From assembly GCF_900156875.1 (NCBI RefSeq), contig NZ_LT707409.1, positions 72,923 to 136,922 on the forward strand: a stretch of 64,000 nt of DNA. Reading direction: 5' to 3'. This document shows positions 52,032-61,404 of the stretch, one piece after another. The notes under the pieces were generated by a model, which was not told the origin of the DNA, ran no database searches, and saw only the letters and a program-made list of their open reading frames with translations. The stretch is from Robertmurraya dakarensis (GTDB lineage Bacteria > Bacillota > Bacilli > Bacillales > Cytobacillaceae). The position numbers and the translations under genes are program-made. Position 1 is the stretch's first letter. Every line of letters begins with the position of its first letter.

Positions 52032-52075
52032 AGAGCTATTTCTTGTAGAAACAATCTGCAGAAATGGCTCTTTTT
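52032..52075 (+). terminator. Terminator of the OhrR-selenoprotein operon
   Basis: AGAGCTATTTCT pairs with AGAAATGGCTCT (one G-T) around 16 bases, followed by five T. Confidence 0.88.
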
Positions 52076-52176
52076 GTATTGAATTAATATAGACAGCACA
52101 TTCTAATTAATATATTTGAATGTTCGAGGGCAAGCTTAAGTTGAAGAATTCTTTAAGCTAAGTAAGAGGTGACAAC

Positions 52177-53391
52177 ATGAACATACTTTGGGGACTTTTA
52201 GGAATATTTGTCGTGCTCGGGATCGCGTTTCTTTTATCACAAGCAAGAACATCGATTAATCTTCGTACAATTCTTGGAGGTTTAGCTATTCAATTTGCTT
52301 TTGCCTTTATTGTTTTAAAATGGGAAGCTGGAAGAGCTGGGTTGAATTGGTTTACGATGCGAGTGCAGGATGTTATTAATTTTGCCAACGAAGGTATTGG
52401 TTTCTTATTTGGTCCATTGGCGAACCCCGATACTTTAGGAATGATTTTTGCCTTTAATGTATTAACTATCATTATCTTCTTCTCCTCTTTAATATCCGTT
52501 TTGTATCATCTGGGAATCATGCAATGGTTTATTAAAATCATTGGCGGCGGTCTATCCAAATTATTAGGAACAACTAAGACAGAATCAATGTCAGCAGCTG
52601 CGAATATTTTTGTGGGTCAAACCGAAGCTCCGCTTGTCATTCGTCCATATATCGAGACGATGACAAAATCAGAGCTTTTTGCAGTCATGACAGGCGGACT
52701 TGCCTCCGTCGCGGGTTCGGTACTTGTTGGTTATGCATTATTAGGTGTACCGCTTGAATATCTATTAGCAGCAAGCTTTATGGCTGCACCAGCCGGATTG
52801 GTTTTGGCTAAAATGATCATGCCAGAAACAGAGGAACCGGTAGCAGCTAAGGATGTCGATGTTTCTGAAGATGAAAGAGCTACTAATGTGATTGATGCTG
52901 CAGCCCGTGGTGCCTCTGATGGAATGAGTTTGGCTTTGAATGTTGGGGCAATGTTACTAGCTTTCATTGCTTTAATCGCACTCATAAATGGTATCTTGAG
53001 TGGAATTGGCGGTTTGTTTGGATATGAAGCTTTATCGCTTGAGGGCATTCTAGGCATACTGTTTTCACCGATTGCTTTTGCAGTAGGTGTGCCTTGGAGT
53101 GAAGCTGTAGCAGCAGGGAGTTTTATTGGGCAAAAGCTTGTACTTAACGAGTTTGTTGCCTATTCATCATTTGCCCCTCAAATTGATTCACTTACTCCTA
53201 AAACGGTACTAGTAGTGAGTTTTGCACTCTGTGGATTCGCAAACTTAAGTTCGATGGCCATTTTGCTAGGCGGGCTGGGAGGAATGGCGCCTAGCCGTCG
53301 ATCAGATATTGCTAGGCTGGGTGTCCGAGCAGTGGCTGCCGGTATGCTGGCTTCCCTGTTAAGCGCTGCGATTGCGGGAATTTTCTTTTAA
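52177..53391 (+). CDS. Concentrative nucleoside transporter (NupC family)
   Basis: The 404-residue protein has about ten membrane helices and the CNT family signatures: [22 protein letters not shown] (substrate site, about 147-168), [37 protein letters not shown] and [39 protein letters not shown]. Such proteins import nucleosides with protons or sodium. Whether it prefers pyrimidine (NupC) or purine (NupG) nucleosides is not decided. A GAGGTGA site precedes the start. It is a single-gene unit with no catabolic genes alongside. Confidence 0.93.
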   Translation: MNILWGLLGIFVVLGIAFLLSQARTSINLRTILGGLAIQFAFAFIVLKWEAGRAGLNWFTMRVQDVINFANEGIGFLFGPLANPDTLGMIFAFNVLTIIIFFSSLISVLYHLGIMQWFIKIIGGGLSKLLGTTKTESMSAAANIFVGQTEAPLVIRPYIETMTKSELFAVMTGGLASVAGSVLVGYALLGVPLEYLLAASFMAAPAGLVLAKMIMPETEEPVAAKDVDVSEDERATNVIDAAARGASDGMSLALNVGAMLLAFIALIALINGILSGIGGLFGYEALSLEGILGILFSPIAFAVGVPWSEAVAAGSFIGQKLVLNEFVAYSSFAPQIDSLTPKTVLVVSFALCGFANLSSMAILLGGLGGMAPSRRSDIARLGVRAVAAGMLASLLSAAIAGIFF

Positions 53392-53413
53392 CAATTAAAC
53401 CCACACAAATTAG

Positions 53414-53436
53414 AAAGCCCGAATTAGGGCTTTTTT
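53414..53436 (+). terminator. Terminator of the nucleoside transporter
   Basis: AAAGCCC and GGGCTTT pair perfectly around six bases, followed by T. Confidence 0.9.
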
Positions 53437-53537
53437 GTTTATGTGAGATTAGTCACAGAAAAATTAGAAACCTCCTATTATAATTAATTTATTGAAGATT
53501 TAAATAATTCAATAAATTAACATGGAGGGATTTAGGT

Positions 53538-54749
53538 TTGAATGAAATTGAAGAAGTGTTTGGGATAAGTACGGAAGTGATAAAGTTACGGAAGAAGGTA
53601 CGAACGTTTATTGATGAGAAGGTTATTCCTGTTGAAACAAAGATCGAAGAGTGGGATGATGAAGGAATTCAACTGTTAAAAGATTTACAGCAGCAGGCGA
53701 AGGAACAGGGGCTTTGGGCTTTAGGTTTACCAAAGGAAATTGGCGGCGGCGGACTTAAGTTTATGGATTATGTTTATATTAATGAAGTGGTTGGCCGTTC
53801 CGAAGCAGCAATGTTTGCTCTCGGCACCCATACTGCTCAAGATGGGACCATGTTCCATTTATTTGGAAGTCAAGGGCAAAAAGATAGATGGTTAATACCG
53901 ATGGTAAGTGGTGAGATCAATCCTTCTGTCGGGTTAACAGAACCCAATGTTGCCGGTTCCGACCCAACTTTAATACAATCGAGAGCAACCTTAGATGGTG
54001 ATGAATGGGTCATCAATGCGTATAAATGGTTTACGACAGGTGCCAGCCGAGCAGCTTTTACCACGATGTTTTGTGTAACAGAACCGCAGGAAGAAAGCAG
54101 GCATAAGAGAGCATCGATGATTATTGTCCCAACGGACACACCTGGGTATGAAATAGTCAGAACGGTACCAACGATGGGACATGTTTCTGGTGACCATTGT
54201 GAAATTCGCTTAACAAATGTGAGAGTTCCAAAAGAAAATTTGCTAGGTGAACGGGGTCAAGGTTTTACTATTGCGCAAAAAAGACTTGGACCAGGAAGAA
54301 TTTATCATTGTATGAGATGGTTAGGCCAAGCTCAAAGAGCTTTTGATTTAATGTGCCAGTATTCTTTAAATCGTTATGCCCATGGCTCTGTTTTGGCTGA
54401 TAAGCAGATGATCCAAAAATTCATTGCCGATTCTGCAACAGACATTCAATCAGCAAGGTTAATGACATTTGAGGCAGCAAAGAAAATTGATCGCGGAGAG
54501 GATGCGCGTGTGGATATTGCCATGATCAAGGTCTATGGAGCAAAAGTTCTACATAGCGTGATTGACCGTGCCATGCAGGTACATGGAGGTTTAGGGGTTA
54601 CGTCCGACACACCGCTGGAAAAAATGTATAGAGACGCTAGATATGCTCGAATTTATGATGGTCCAGATGAAGTTCACACAGCTTCAATTGCCCGGCAAAT
54701 TCTAAAAAAATACCGTAAAAATGAGAGCTGGGATCCGGCGAATTTTTAA
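53538..54749 (+). CDS. Acyl-CoA dehydrogenase (ACAD10/11-like)
   Basis: The start is TTG 53538, seven bases after GGAGGGA. The 403-residue flavoprotein has the ACAD pattern: helical N-terminus (LPKEIGGGGLKFMDYVYINEVVGRS), FAD-binding VGLTEPNVAGSDPTLIQ and YKWFTTGAS, TMGHVSGDHCEIRLTNVRVPKENLLGERGQGF and C-terminal QVHGGLGVTSDTPLEKMYRDARYARIYDGPDEVH. The YDGPDEVH end is typical of ACAD10/11-type proteins; the active base therefore cannot be placed as simply as in the short-chain enzymes. It should oxidise an acyl-CoA to the enoyl-CoA using FAD. No beta-oxidation or electron-transfer flavoprotein genes are adjacent. Confidence 0.9.
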   Translation: MNEIEEVFGISTEVIKLRKKVRTFIDEKVIPVETKIEEWDDEGIQLLKDLQQQAKEQGLWALGLPKEIGGGGLKFMDYVYINEVVGRSEAAMFALGTHTAQDGTMFHLFGSQGQKDRWLIPMVSGEINPSVGLTEPNVAGSDPTLIQSRATLDGDEWVINAYKWFTTGASRAAFTTMFCVTEPQEESRHKRASMIIVPTDTPGYEIVRTVPTMGHVSGDHCEIRLTNVRVPKENLLGERGQGFTIAQKRLGPGRIYHCMRWLGQAQRAFDLMCQYSLNRYAHGSVLADKQMIQKFIADSATDIQSARLMTFEAAKKIDRGEDARVDIAMIKVYGAKVLHSVIDRAMQVHGGLGVTSDTPLEKMYRDARYARIYDGPDEVHTASIARQILKKYRKNESWDPANF

Positions 54750-54848
54750 TGAGTTCTCAGATCAATGCCCGAATTCGCGTGACGAAAGATAAGTTGATTT
54801 AGAGGACGATGAGAGCGGTTTTTGACTGGAGCGGGGAAAAATAGTAAG

Positions 54849-54888
54849 CAGGGCGTGAATTCCGGGATGAATTTACGCCTGTTTTTTT
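54849..54888 (+). terminator. Terminator after the acyl-CoA dehydrogenase
   Basis: CAGGGCGTGAATTC pairs with GAATTTACGCCTG (two imperfect positions) around six bases, followed by seven T. Confidence 0.88.
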
Positions 54889-55374
54889 GTTGTTTTAGGG
54901 GGATGAAAGACATATTAATAGTAGACTATAGTCGAACTTTCCTAAAACTAAGATAAAACGATAAAGTGACCAGAACTATAAAATAACATTAATAGTACTA
55001 GATTATTCCGTGTGCTGTACAGAAACCCTCTATTAACAAGGAGATCTAACCAGTAGACCAGGACTTGTTGTTCTAAAATCGATATACTCTTAATAATATT
55101 ATTAAAGAGTTTACTGACGACTTTGGGCGGGTCTACTAAAGTTCTTAAGAATTGGGGGGAGATTTTTAATGATTAGGTAAAAGATAGGTCATTAATGGTT
55201 TAGCTAGGAAAAGGTAACTGAGTTTGCTGTTTAACAATGGAAACATAATTTTGGAATCGGGAAAATGTTAGCGTTTTCGTACAGTGTAGGTGGGTGCAAT
55301 TGTGTATTCAGCAATCATAGAACATTTTCGTTATAAAAATTCAGATTATTCTGTAATTAAAAAGGAGTGTAAAA
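54889..55374 (+). promoter_or_regulatory. Long leader/upstream region of the TRAP operon with cre-like site
   Basis: No reading frame stands out in these 486 bases. TGTTAGCGTTTTCG at 55266-55279 fits the catabolite-responsive element (TGWNANCGNTNWCA) except for the last base, which suggests CcpA control. ACTCTTAATAATATTATTAAAGAGT at 55086-55110 (arms ACTCT-TAATAAT and ATTATTAAAGAGT) is a long inverted repeat with one bulge and may be an operator. CAGTAGACC (55051) and GGTCTACT (55132) are a further inverted pair 75 bases apart. Confidence 0.5.
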
Positions 55375-56532
55375 ATGAGCAGATTTAAGTCGTTATTTTT
55401 TATTAGCTTGAGCTTTGTACTGCTACTGGTTACAGCTGGTTGTGTGGAAAAATCATCACCTTCAACAAGCAATTCTACAACGCCAGCAGATGGGGGTGCT
55501 GAAGAGGAAGAAACAATCGTCTTGCGAGCGTCATCTGGCTTGCCAGATCATCAAGTATGGATGAAATCAATTATCTTTCCTTGGATTGAAAGAGTGGAGA
55601 AGGAAACTAACGGACGAGTGAAATTTGATGTATTTACTGGTGGAGAGCTTGTAACACTTGGACAAGAATATGATGCATTAAAAGCAGGTACTATTGATGT
55701 TGCATTGCCGATTATGCCGCTTTATGATCCTAGTCGATTCCCGTTATCAGAAGTGACTATGCTGCCACTAGTGGAATCAGATCCTAAAGTGATGAACGAG
55801 GCATTTTCGAAACTTATTTATGGGGACTATCCAATAAAGGATGGTAAAACATTCAGTGAATTAGAGTATAACTCAAATGGTTTAAAAACATGGGCAATGA
55901 CTGGTGGTAATGCTTATGTTATTTCGACAACTGAGTTAGACTTTGATAGTGCTGAAGATTTTAAAGGAGCTAGAATTCGAACTGGCGCGAGATTAAGTGA
56001 ATTGTTTATTAATAATATTGGAGCATCACCGATTAGCATGCCGCAAACCGATGCCTATGATGCTTTGAGCCGAGGTACAATTGATGGAAACCTTTTATCT
56101 GTCAGTGATTGGTTAGGCTGGGGTTATACAGATTTATTTAAGTATACTCTAACAGGGGCAAATATTGGACACTTTTCTGCGGTATTTGGAATGTTGGAGG
56201 AAAAGTGGAATACCATTCCAGCGGATATACAGGAAATCATGGAAACTGCAGCGAGAGAAATACAAATCTCAGAAGAAGCACGTGCAGTTATGACTGAAGA
56301 ATACAATAATGTCATGGAAGCAGTAGAGGGTAAAGTTAAATTTGAAACAGTTGATGAGCTAGAGCCTGATGGTAAAGAGCTTGTTGTAGGGGCTATGGAA
56401 AAAACATGGTATGACTGGATTGAACTAATGGAAGAAGCGGGACAACCAGGAAAGGAAACAGCTATTTTATGGAGAGATCTTGTTGTAGAGGCTGGCGGAA
56501 AGGTACCGGATGCCATAATGGAGCTAGAATAA
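55375..56532 (+). CDS. TRAP transporter substrate-binding lipoprotein (DctP family)
   Basis: The 385-residue precursor has a lipobox (LLLVTAGC, Cys about residue 23) and a Ser/Thr/Glu-rich linker. The mature part shows the DctP pattern: SSGLPDHQVWMKSIIFPWIERVEKETNGRVKFDVFTGGELV, DFKGARIRTGARLSELFINNIGASPISMPQTDAYDALSRGTIDGNLLS with the substrate-binding Arg (about residue 205). It captures an organic acid outside the membrane for the DctM/DctQ permease encoded next. AAAGGAGTG precedes the start. The substrate is not known; dicarboxylates and other carboxylic acids are usual. Confidence 0.93.
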   Translation: MSRFKSLFFISLSFVLLLVTAGCVEKSSPSTSNSTTPADGGAEEEETIVLRASSGLPDHQVWMKSIIFPWIERVEKETNGRVKFDVFTGGELVTLGQEYDALKAGTIDVALPIMPLYDPSRFPLSEVTMLPLVESDPKVMNEAFSKLIYGDYPIKDGKTFSELEYNSNGLKTWAMTGGNAYVISTTELDFDSAEDFKGARIRTGARLSELFINNIGASPISMPQTDAYDALSRGTIDGNLLSVSDWLGWGYTDLFKYTLTGANIGHFSAVFGMLEEKWNTIPADIQEIMETAAREIQISEEARAVMTEEYNNVMEAVEGKVKFETVDELEPDGKELVVGAMEKTWYDWIELMEEAGQPGKETAILWRDLVVEAGGKVPDAIMELE

Positions 56533-56566
56533 TAACTCAATTATTACAATCCGGAGGTGATCTTTT

Positions 56567-57886
56567 TTGTCAGAGTCAGTAGCTTTAATCATTATTTTTG
56601 CGCTATTCTTTCTCCTGTTAGTACTTGGGCAGCAAATTAGTACCGTCCTCTTTACAACCGGGATAGTCGGGATATTTTTATACGGGGGAAGCGGTGCCCT
56701 GACCGGAATTCTGCAGCTGGAACCATACACAAGGGTTGCGAGTTATGCTTTAACCACAATTCCATTGTTTATCCTAATGGCAGAATTTATCATCTATTCA
56801 GATATTGTAAAATACCTGTATCATCTGCTTTTCCGGATGTCACGGGGGAAGCCGGGAATTCTTGGGGGATTTACGATCGTGCTGGGGGGATTCCTTGGGG
56901 CTGTGTCAGGTTCCTCTTCAGCGATTTCTGCTGCTTTAGGGCAAATTTCAGTTCCTGAACTAACGAAACGGGGCTATCGGGAAGATCTTGCAGGGGCCAT
57001 TGCGGCCACTGCGGGTTGCTTAGCTACCATTATTCCTCCAACGATAGGATTAATTATCTACGGGGCAATTACCCAAACACCTGTTGGCCAGCTATTTATG
57101 GCATCCGTTATTCCAGGGATTATTACGGTAGTTGTGTTAGTGATCACGACATTAATCTTTTTTCGGATGACGAGAGTGAAAGTGAATGGAGAAACAGGCA
57201 CGGTTCCATCTGAGGTGAAGGAAGACATTCCTGCTTCAAAAATCGTCATATCACTGATTGCGAGCTTTTTCATCATGAGCGTTGTATTCTTCGGAATTTA
57301 CTCGGGAATATTTACTCCTACTGAAGCAGGAGGAGCAGGCGCATTTATTAGTTTAATAGCTGCAGCGTGTTTAGGGAAAGTGAATTTTTCTTTTATAAAA
57401 AAATCACTTGTCAGCACGGTGAAAATCACAACTATGGTTCTAATGGTCATGATCGGGGCGCAGGTGTTTGCCAAATTTATTTCCTTATCAATGCTGCCTA
57501 GAAAATTAATTGCCTTATTAGAACCTTTAACAAGTACACCTGTATTAGTGATTGGACTCCTGTTATTGACTTTCTTCATCCTGTTCATGTTCATGGAAGG
57601 TGCTGCAGTGCTCTTAATGGCGGTTCCGATTACGTTGCCGATTGCGCAAATGGTGGGAATTGATGCACTTGAGTTTGGGATTTTGATTAGTCTTGTTGGA
57701 TCAGCTGGACTTCTTACACCACCAGTCGGGATGGCAGTGTATGCTGTTGCCGGTGTGACGAAAATATCAATTGAACGGTTGTTCCGATTTGGAATGATCT
57801 ATGCGATTGTTATTACTGTCGTAGTAATACCAGTGATTCTTATTTTCCCTGAACTCATTACGTGGCTTCCTGATACAATGAAATGA
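56567..57886 (+). CDS. TRAP transporter large permease (DctM family)
   Basis: The start is TTG 56567, after GGAGGTGATC. The 439-residue protein has about 12 membrane helices with the DctM signatures GGFTIVLGGFLGAVSGSSSAISAALGQISVPELTKRGY (about 103-140), AATAGCLATIIPPTIGLIIYG and the second-half copy SLVGSAGLLTPPVGMAVYAV. It is the ion-coupled channel of the TRAP transporter. The gene lies between dctP and dctQ; in many operons the small subunit comes before the large one, so the order here is P-M-Q. Confidence 0.93.
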   Translation: MSESVALIIIFALFFLLLVLGQQISTVLFTTGIVGIFLYGGSGALTGILQLEPYTRVASYALTTIPLFILMAEFIIYSDIVKYLYHLLFRMSRGKPGILGGFTIVLGGFLGAVSGSSSAISAALGQISVPELTKRGYREDLAGAIAATAGCLATIIPPTIGLIIYGAITQTPVGQLFMASVIPGIITVVVLVITTLIFFRMTRVKVNGETGTVPSEVKEDIPASKIVISLIASFFIMSVVFFGIYSGIFTPTEAGGAGAFISLIAAACLGKVNFSFIKKSLVSTVKITTMVLMVMIGAQVFAKFISLSMLPRKLIALLEPLTSTPVLVIGLLLLTFFILFMFMEGAAVLLMAVPITLPIAQMVGIDALEFGILISLVGSAGLLTPPVGMAVYAVAGVTKISIERLFRFGMIYAIVITVVVIPVILIFPELITWLPDTMK

Positions 57887-57907
57887 CCATAAAGGATGTG
57901 AATTGAC

Positions 57908-58420
57908 ATGGAGGGGAATTCAGCAATTTTAACGAAAAGTTTTAACCGTCTTAAAGTAGGCGGTTTGGCGGTCAGCGGTATAGCAGTATTGATTATAATG
58001 GGGATTATTGTAGTGGATGTTACACTTAGAAACTTATTCAATTCTTCCATTTCTGGAAATTATGAAATCATTCAGAAGTACTTTATGCCGTTAGCGATTT
58101 TTCCTGCCATGGCTTTGACGTATTCGTCGGGGTTGATGCCAAGGCTCGGCATGTTTGTTGAAAAATTGTCTGCTAAATCACAGAACGTGATACATGTGAT
58201 CTTAACTTTTATTGATTTATTTGTCATGGTTCTCGTAACAATCTACACATGGAATTATGCGATGCAAGCTCTGGCTGAAAAAATCACGTTTCCAGCCGGT
58301 GGTGGAATGTATCCGCTGTATCCTATTTTATTTCTCGTTCCGATTGGCTATGCTATGCTTGGGGTAGAAATAATTTACAAAATTATAGAAGCTTTGAAAA
58401 AGCATAAATCCATTACTTAA
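57908..58420 (+). CDS. TRAP transporter small permease (DctQ family)
   Basis: The 170-residue protein has four membrane helices and the DctQ pattern (VDVTLRNLFNSSISGNYEIIQKYFMPLAIFPAMALTYSSGLMPRLGMF; FLVPIGYAMLGVEIIYKIIEAL). It assembles with DctM. It is 21 bases downstream of the large permease gene and is the last gene of the operon, followed by a terminator at 58504. Confidence 0.9.
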   Translation: MEGNSAILTKSFNRLKVGGLAVSGIAVLIIMGIIVVDVTLRNLFNSSISGNYEIIQKYFMPLAIFPAMALTYSSGLMPRLGMFVEKLSAKSQNVIHVILTFIDLFVMVLVTIYTWNYAMQALAEKITFPAGGGMYPLYPILFLVPIGYAMLGVEIIYKIIEALKKHKSIT

Positions 58421-58503
58421 TAGGATCTACTTCAATCTTCTAAAATCAGGGCATCTAAAAAGCCGCTCAGAGCTGCAATAAATGAATAAAAATGCCTATT
58501 CTT

Positions 58504-58533
58504 GACCATTCTGATATCTGGAATGGTCTTTTT
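58504..58533 (+). terminator. Terminator of the TRAP operon
   Basis: GACCATTC and GAATGGTC pair perfectly around nine bases, followed by five T. The KtrA-like gene begins 28 bases later. Confidence 0.88.
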
Positions 58534-58561
58534 ATGTTTTTTTATTTATGAGGTGGTAGCA

Positions 58562-59215
58562 GTGGGGAAGCAGTTTGCAGTCTTAGGCTTAGGGCGGTTT
58601 GGCGGAACTTTGGTCAAAGAATTTGCAGAAATAGGGATTGAAGTATTAGCCGTAGATACTGATGTGGCAAAAGTCCAACATTACGCAAAGTATGCAACAC
58701 ATGCTGTATTAGCGAATCCAATGGATGAGGGCTCAATGCGGGGATTAGGACTTAGCAATATGGACCATGTCTTTATTTCATTTGGAGACGATATTCAAGC
58801 AAGTGTACTGACGGCATTATTATTAAAAGAATTAGGGGTTCCTCAGGTATGGGCAAAAGCCCACGATGATCATCATGCCAAAGTTCTTGAAAAAATTGGT
58901 GTCGATCGAGTGATTCATCCTGAGAAGGATATGGCAAAGCGTATTGCTCATCATATCACCTCTAAAAAAATGGTTGATTTCATTGAACTTTCGAAGGAAC
59001 TTAGTATTGCAGAAGTAGTGGCTTCAGAAAAGATAGCGAATAAAACATTAAAAGAATTAAATACAAGAGGAAGATATGGCTGCATCATTGTAGCAATTCA
59101 TAGGGGAGAAGAAACTCTTGTAGCTATGCCTGATGATAGAATTTTAGAAGGCGACATCTTGATCCTAATTGGCCGGAATGAAGATATCGATCGGTTCGAC
59201 AGGAGAGGAGTATGA
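58562..59215 (+). CDS. KtrA/KtrC-type potassium channel regulatory subunit (RCK)
   Basis: The start is GTG 58562, after GAGGTGG; the longer frame runs through the terminator. The 217-residue protein has an RCK_N Rossmann domain (KQFAVLGLGRFGGTLVKEFAEIGIEVLAVDTD, about 3-34; HVFISFGDDIQASVLTALLLKELG) and an RCK_C domain (EVVASEKIANKTLKELNTRGRYGCIIVAIHRG, DRILEGDILILIGRNEDIDRF). Such subunits bind ATP/ADP and c-di-AMP and gate the KtrB/KtrD potassium channel. No channel gene is adjacent, as is also the case for ktrC in Bacillus subtilis. Confidence 0.9.
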   Translation: MGKQFAVLGLGRFGGTLVKEFAEIGIEVLAVDTDVAKVQHYAKYATHAVLANPMDEGSMRGLGLSNMDHVFISFGDDIQASVLTALLLKELGVPQVWAKAHDDHHAKVLEKIGVDRVIHPEKDMAKRIAHHITSKKMVDFIELSKELSIAEVVASEKIANKTLKELNTRGRYGCIIVAIHRGEETLVAMPDDRILEGDILILIGRNEDIDRFDRRGV

Positions 59216-59252
59216 GACCATACTTTAAAGGCATTTAATAAATGAGTTATTT

Positions 59253-59280
59253 AAAAAACAGGCTCAAAACCTGTTTTTTT
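59253..59280 (+). terminator. Intrinsic terminator
   Basis: AAAAACAGG pairs with CCTGTTTTT around seven bases. It ends the KtrA-like gene. Confidence 0.88.
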
Positions 59281-59408
59281 AATGCGATAACTAAAATTTT
59301 ATAGAATCATAGATTTGTTTTTCTGAGTTTTGATTTATTCTTTCTTTCATTAATTTTCTAAAACAGCAAATAATGAGTACATAGCGTAAATGAAAGAAGG
59401 GATATCGG

Positions 59409-61115
59409 TTGAAAAGGTTATGGTCTTTATTCGTCATAATTTTATTGTTATTATCATTTGCACAAAAGTCGTCTGCGATCATTTTTAGTGATGTGTTTAG
59501 CTACAAAGAGGAAATCGATTATCTAACATCAAGGGACATCATCAGAGGTTTTGATAACGGAACATTTGGTCCTCAAAGTCCGATTAAACGAATACAAGCC
59601 GTTCAGATGATTCTGCGGGAAAAAGGAATTACGGATTATTCAGCACCAGATCCGGGCTTCATTGATATAAAGCCTGGTGACTATGGATATGATGAAGTGG
59701 CTAAAGCCGTCTCAATGGGTTTTATAAGTGGAAAAACCGATGTAAACGGGAATAAATACTTTGACCGGTATGGCACCCTAACTCGTGGACAGATGGCCAA
59801 AATTCTTGCGATTGCATACAATTTAAAAGGTGAATACTTTCGCAATTTTTCCGATGTAACGAAAGGCAGCTGGGAATATGAGTTTGTCAGCGCTCTTGCG
59901 GCGAACAATATAACAACAGGCTATGAAGATAATAGCTTTAGACCATATGAAAAGTTAAAAAGACAGCATTTCGCGGTATTTATGGCTAGAAATTTGGATG
60001 ATCGCTTTAAACCGCTTCCTGAACTTCAAGCCCATTTTATAGACGTAGGACAAGGTGATAGCAGCTTAATACTTAGTCCTAATGGAAAAACAATCCTCAT
60101 TGACGGCGGCAGGCATTCTGCTGGTGAAAAGGTGGTAGCGTACTTGAAGAAGGCTGGGGTAACTTCGATTGATTATCTCGTGGCCACCCATCCAGATGCC
60201 GATCATATTGGTGGATTGCTTGATGTTCTGCGGCAAATTCCAGTTAAAATGGTCATTGATAGTGGAAAAGAACACACATCAGAAACTTACATTGATTACT
60301 TAAATTTAATTCAACAAAAAAATATTCATTTTCGTATAGCTAAAACAGGAGACATTATTTCGATCGACCCGGCGTTTATCATTCAAGTCTTAAATAGTGG
60401 AGATCAAGAGGTAACTGATAATAATGATGCATCCATTGTTTTGAAATTATCTTATAATCAAATTGACTTTATGTTTACAGGGGATGCCGGTGTTGAGGTA
60501 GAAGAACGCATGTTGTCACGTTTTAATGTAGGTGCGGATATTTTAAAGGTTTCTCACCATGGTTCAAGCACGGGTTCATCATGGGCGTTCATCAATGCAG
60601 TGAAACCAAAGGCGTCCATCCTTTCCTATGGAGACAACTCCTATGGACATCCTACAAGTGAAGTGGTTAGCAGGCTTAAGGCAGCGGGCTCCGCTCTATA
60701 TTCAACAATGGGGCAAGGAGATATTGTTGTAAGCACGAATGGTCAAAGTTATCGAGTCTCCGCTAAACCTTGGCAAAGTGGAACTTCTCCAGCCCCAAGC
60801 CCAGTGGTGAAGTCTGATATTAGAATCATTAGTGTTGATGAGGCGAACGAAAAGGTTACGATTAAAAATGCGGGGTCCTTAAATGTAGATATGTCTGGAT
60901 GGAAGCTTGTAAGCGTAGAAGGAAATCAAACGTATGATTTTCCAACAGGTTTTATTTTAAAAGCAGGGGCGACAGTGACGATTGCGTCAGGATCAAATGC
61001 GGTGAATAAGCCTCCAAATATTTTAAGATGGACAAACGCAAATATTTGGAATAATAGTGGCGACCCTGCACAATTATTTAATGCTGGTGGTGGAAAAGTT
61101 AGTGAATACAGGTAA
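59409..61115 (+). CDS. Secreted SLH-metallo-beta-lactamase-fold-lamin tail domain protein
   Basis: The start is TTG 59409 after GAAGGGA. The 568-residue precursor has a signal peptide (about 1-23), three S-layer homology repeats (about 26-195: DVFSYKEEIDYLTSRDIIRGFDNGTFGP, DIKPGDYGYDEVAKAVSMGFISG, DVTKGSWEYEFVSALAANNITTGYEDNSFRP), a ComEC-like MBL hydrolase domain (about 200-455: HFIDVGQGDSSLIL, THPDADHIGG, FTGDAGVEVEERML, VSHHGSSTGSS) and a C-terminal lamin-tail-like beta domain (about 470-568). SLH repeats hold it to pyruvylated cell-wall polymer. The metal-binding TxHxDxDH motif is intact, so extracellular nuclease or phosphodiesterase activity is likely. It overlaps the DUF3006 gene. Confidence 0.9.
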   Translation: MKRLWSLFVIILLLLSFAQKSSAIIFSDVFSYKEEIDYLTSRDIIRGFDNGTFGPQSPIKRIQAVQMILREKGITDYSAPDPGFIDIKPGDYGYDEVAKAVSMGFISGKTDVNGNKYFDRYGTLTRGQMAKILAIAYNLKGEYFRNFSDVTKGSWEYEFVSALAANNITTGYEDNSFRPYEKLKRQHFAVFMARNLDDRFKPLPELQAHFIDVGQGDSSLILSPNGKTILIDGGRHSAGEKVVAYLKKAGVTSIDYLVATHPDADHIGGLLDVLRQIPVKMVIDSGKEHTSETYIDYLNLIQQKNIHFRIAKTGDIISIDPAFIIQVLNSGDQEVTDNNDASIVLKLSYNQIDFMFTGDAGVEVEERMLSRFNVGADILKVSHHGSSTGSSWAFINAVKPKASILSYGDNSYGHPTSEVVSRLKAAGSALYSTMGQGDIVVSTNGQSYRVSAKPWQSGTSPAPSPVVKSDIRIISVDEANEKVTIKNAGSLNVDMSGWKLVSVEGNQTYDFPTGFILKAGATVTIASGSNAVNKPPNILRWTNANIWNNSGDPAQLFNAGGGKVSEYR

Positions 61116-61353
61116 ATATACAGTGGATCGATTTGAAGGGGAGCAGGCGGTTCTTCTTTTTCGAGAAGATGAGAGTATTCAAGTCCTAAAAAACAAAACT
61201 GAACTTCCTGCAGATGTGTCAGAAGGAGATATTCTCTATTTGCAGTTCAATGAGGATGGGGAACTGGTGTCCTCAAAAGTACTTAAGGAAGAAACAACGA
61301 AAGCCCGGGAAGAAGTGAGGGATTTATTGAGTAAGTTAAAGAACAAAGAATGA
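61102..61353 (+). CDS. DUF3006 family protein
   Basis: The start is taken as GTG 61102, about ten bases after GGTGGTGG, giving 83 residues; an ATG at 61081 without a site would add seven residues. The protein starts with the DUF3006 pattern YTVDRFEGEQAVLLFREDESIQVLKN, then LPADVSEGDILYLQFNEDGELV, and ends with a charged helix. It overlaps the SLH-MBL gene by 14 bases. Pairing of DUF3006 with secreted ComEC-like MBL proteins is common in Bacillus, but its role is unknown. Confidence 0.85.
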   Translation: MNTGKYTVDRFEGEQAVLLFREDESIQVLKNKTELPADVSEGDILYLQFNEDGELVSSKVLKEETTKAREEVRDLLSKLKNKE

Positions 61354-61404
61354 AAAAGCTGGCCTTAAAGGATCGTAATGGTGCTATAAGGTCAGCTTTT
61401 ATTA
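61354..61404. terminator. Bidirectional terminator
   Basis: AAAAGCTGGCCTTA pairs with TAAGGTCAGCTTTT (one mismatch) around 19 bases. A and T runs flank both sides. It serves the SLH-MBL/DUF3006 operon and overlaps the last codons of the convergent Spo0E gene. Confidence 0.85.
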
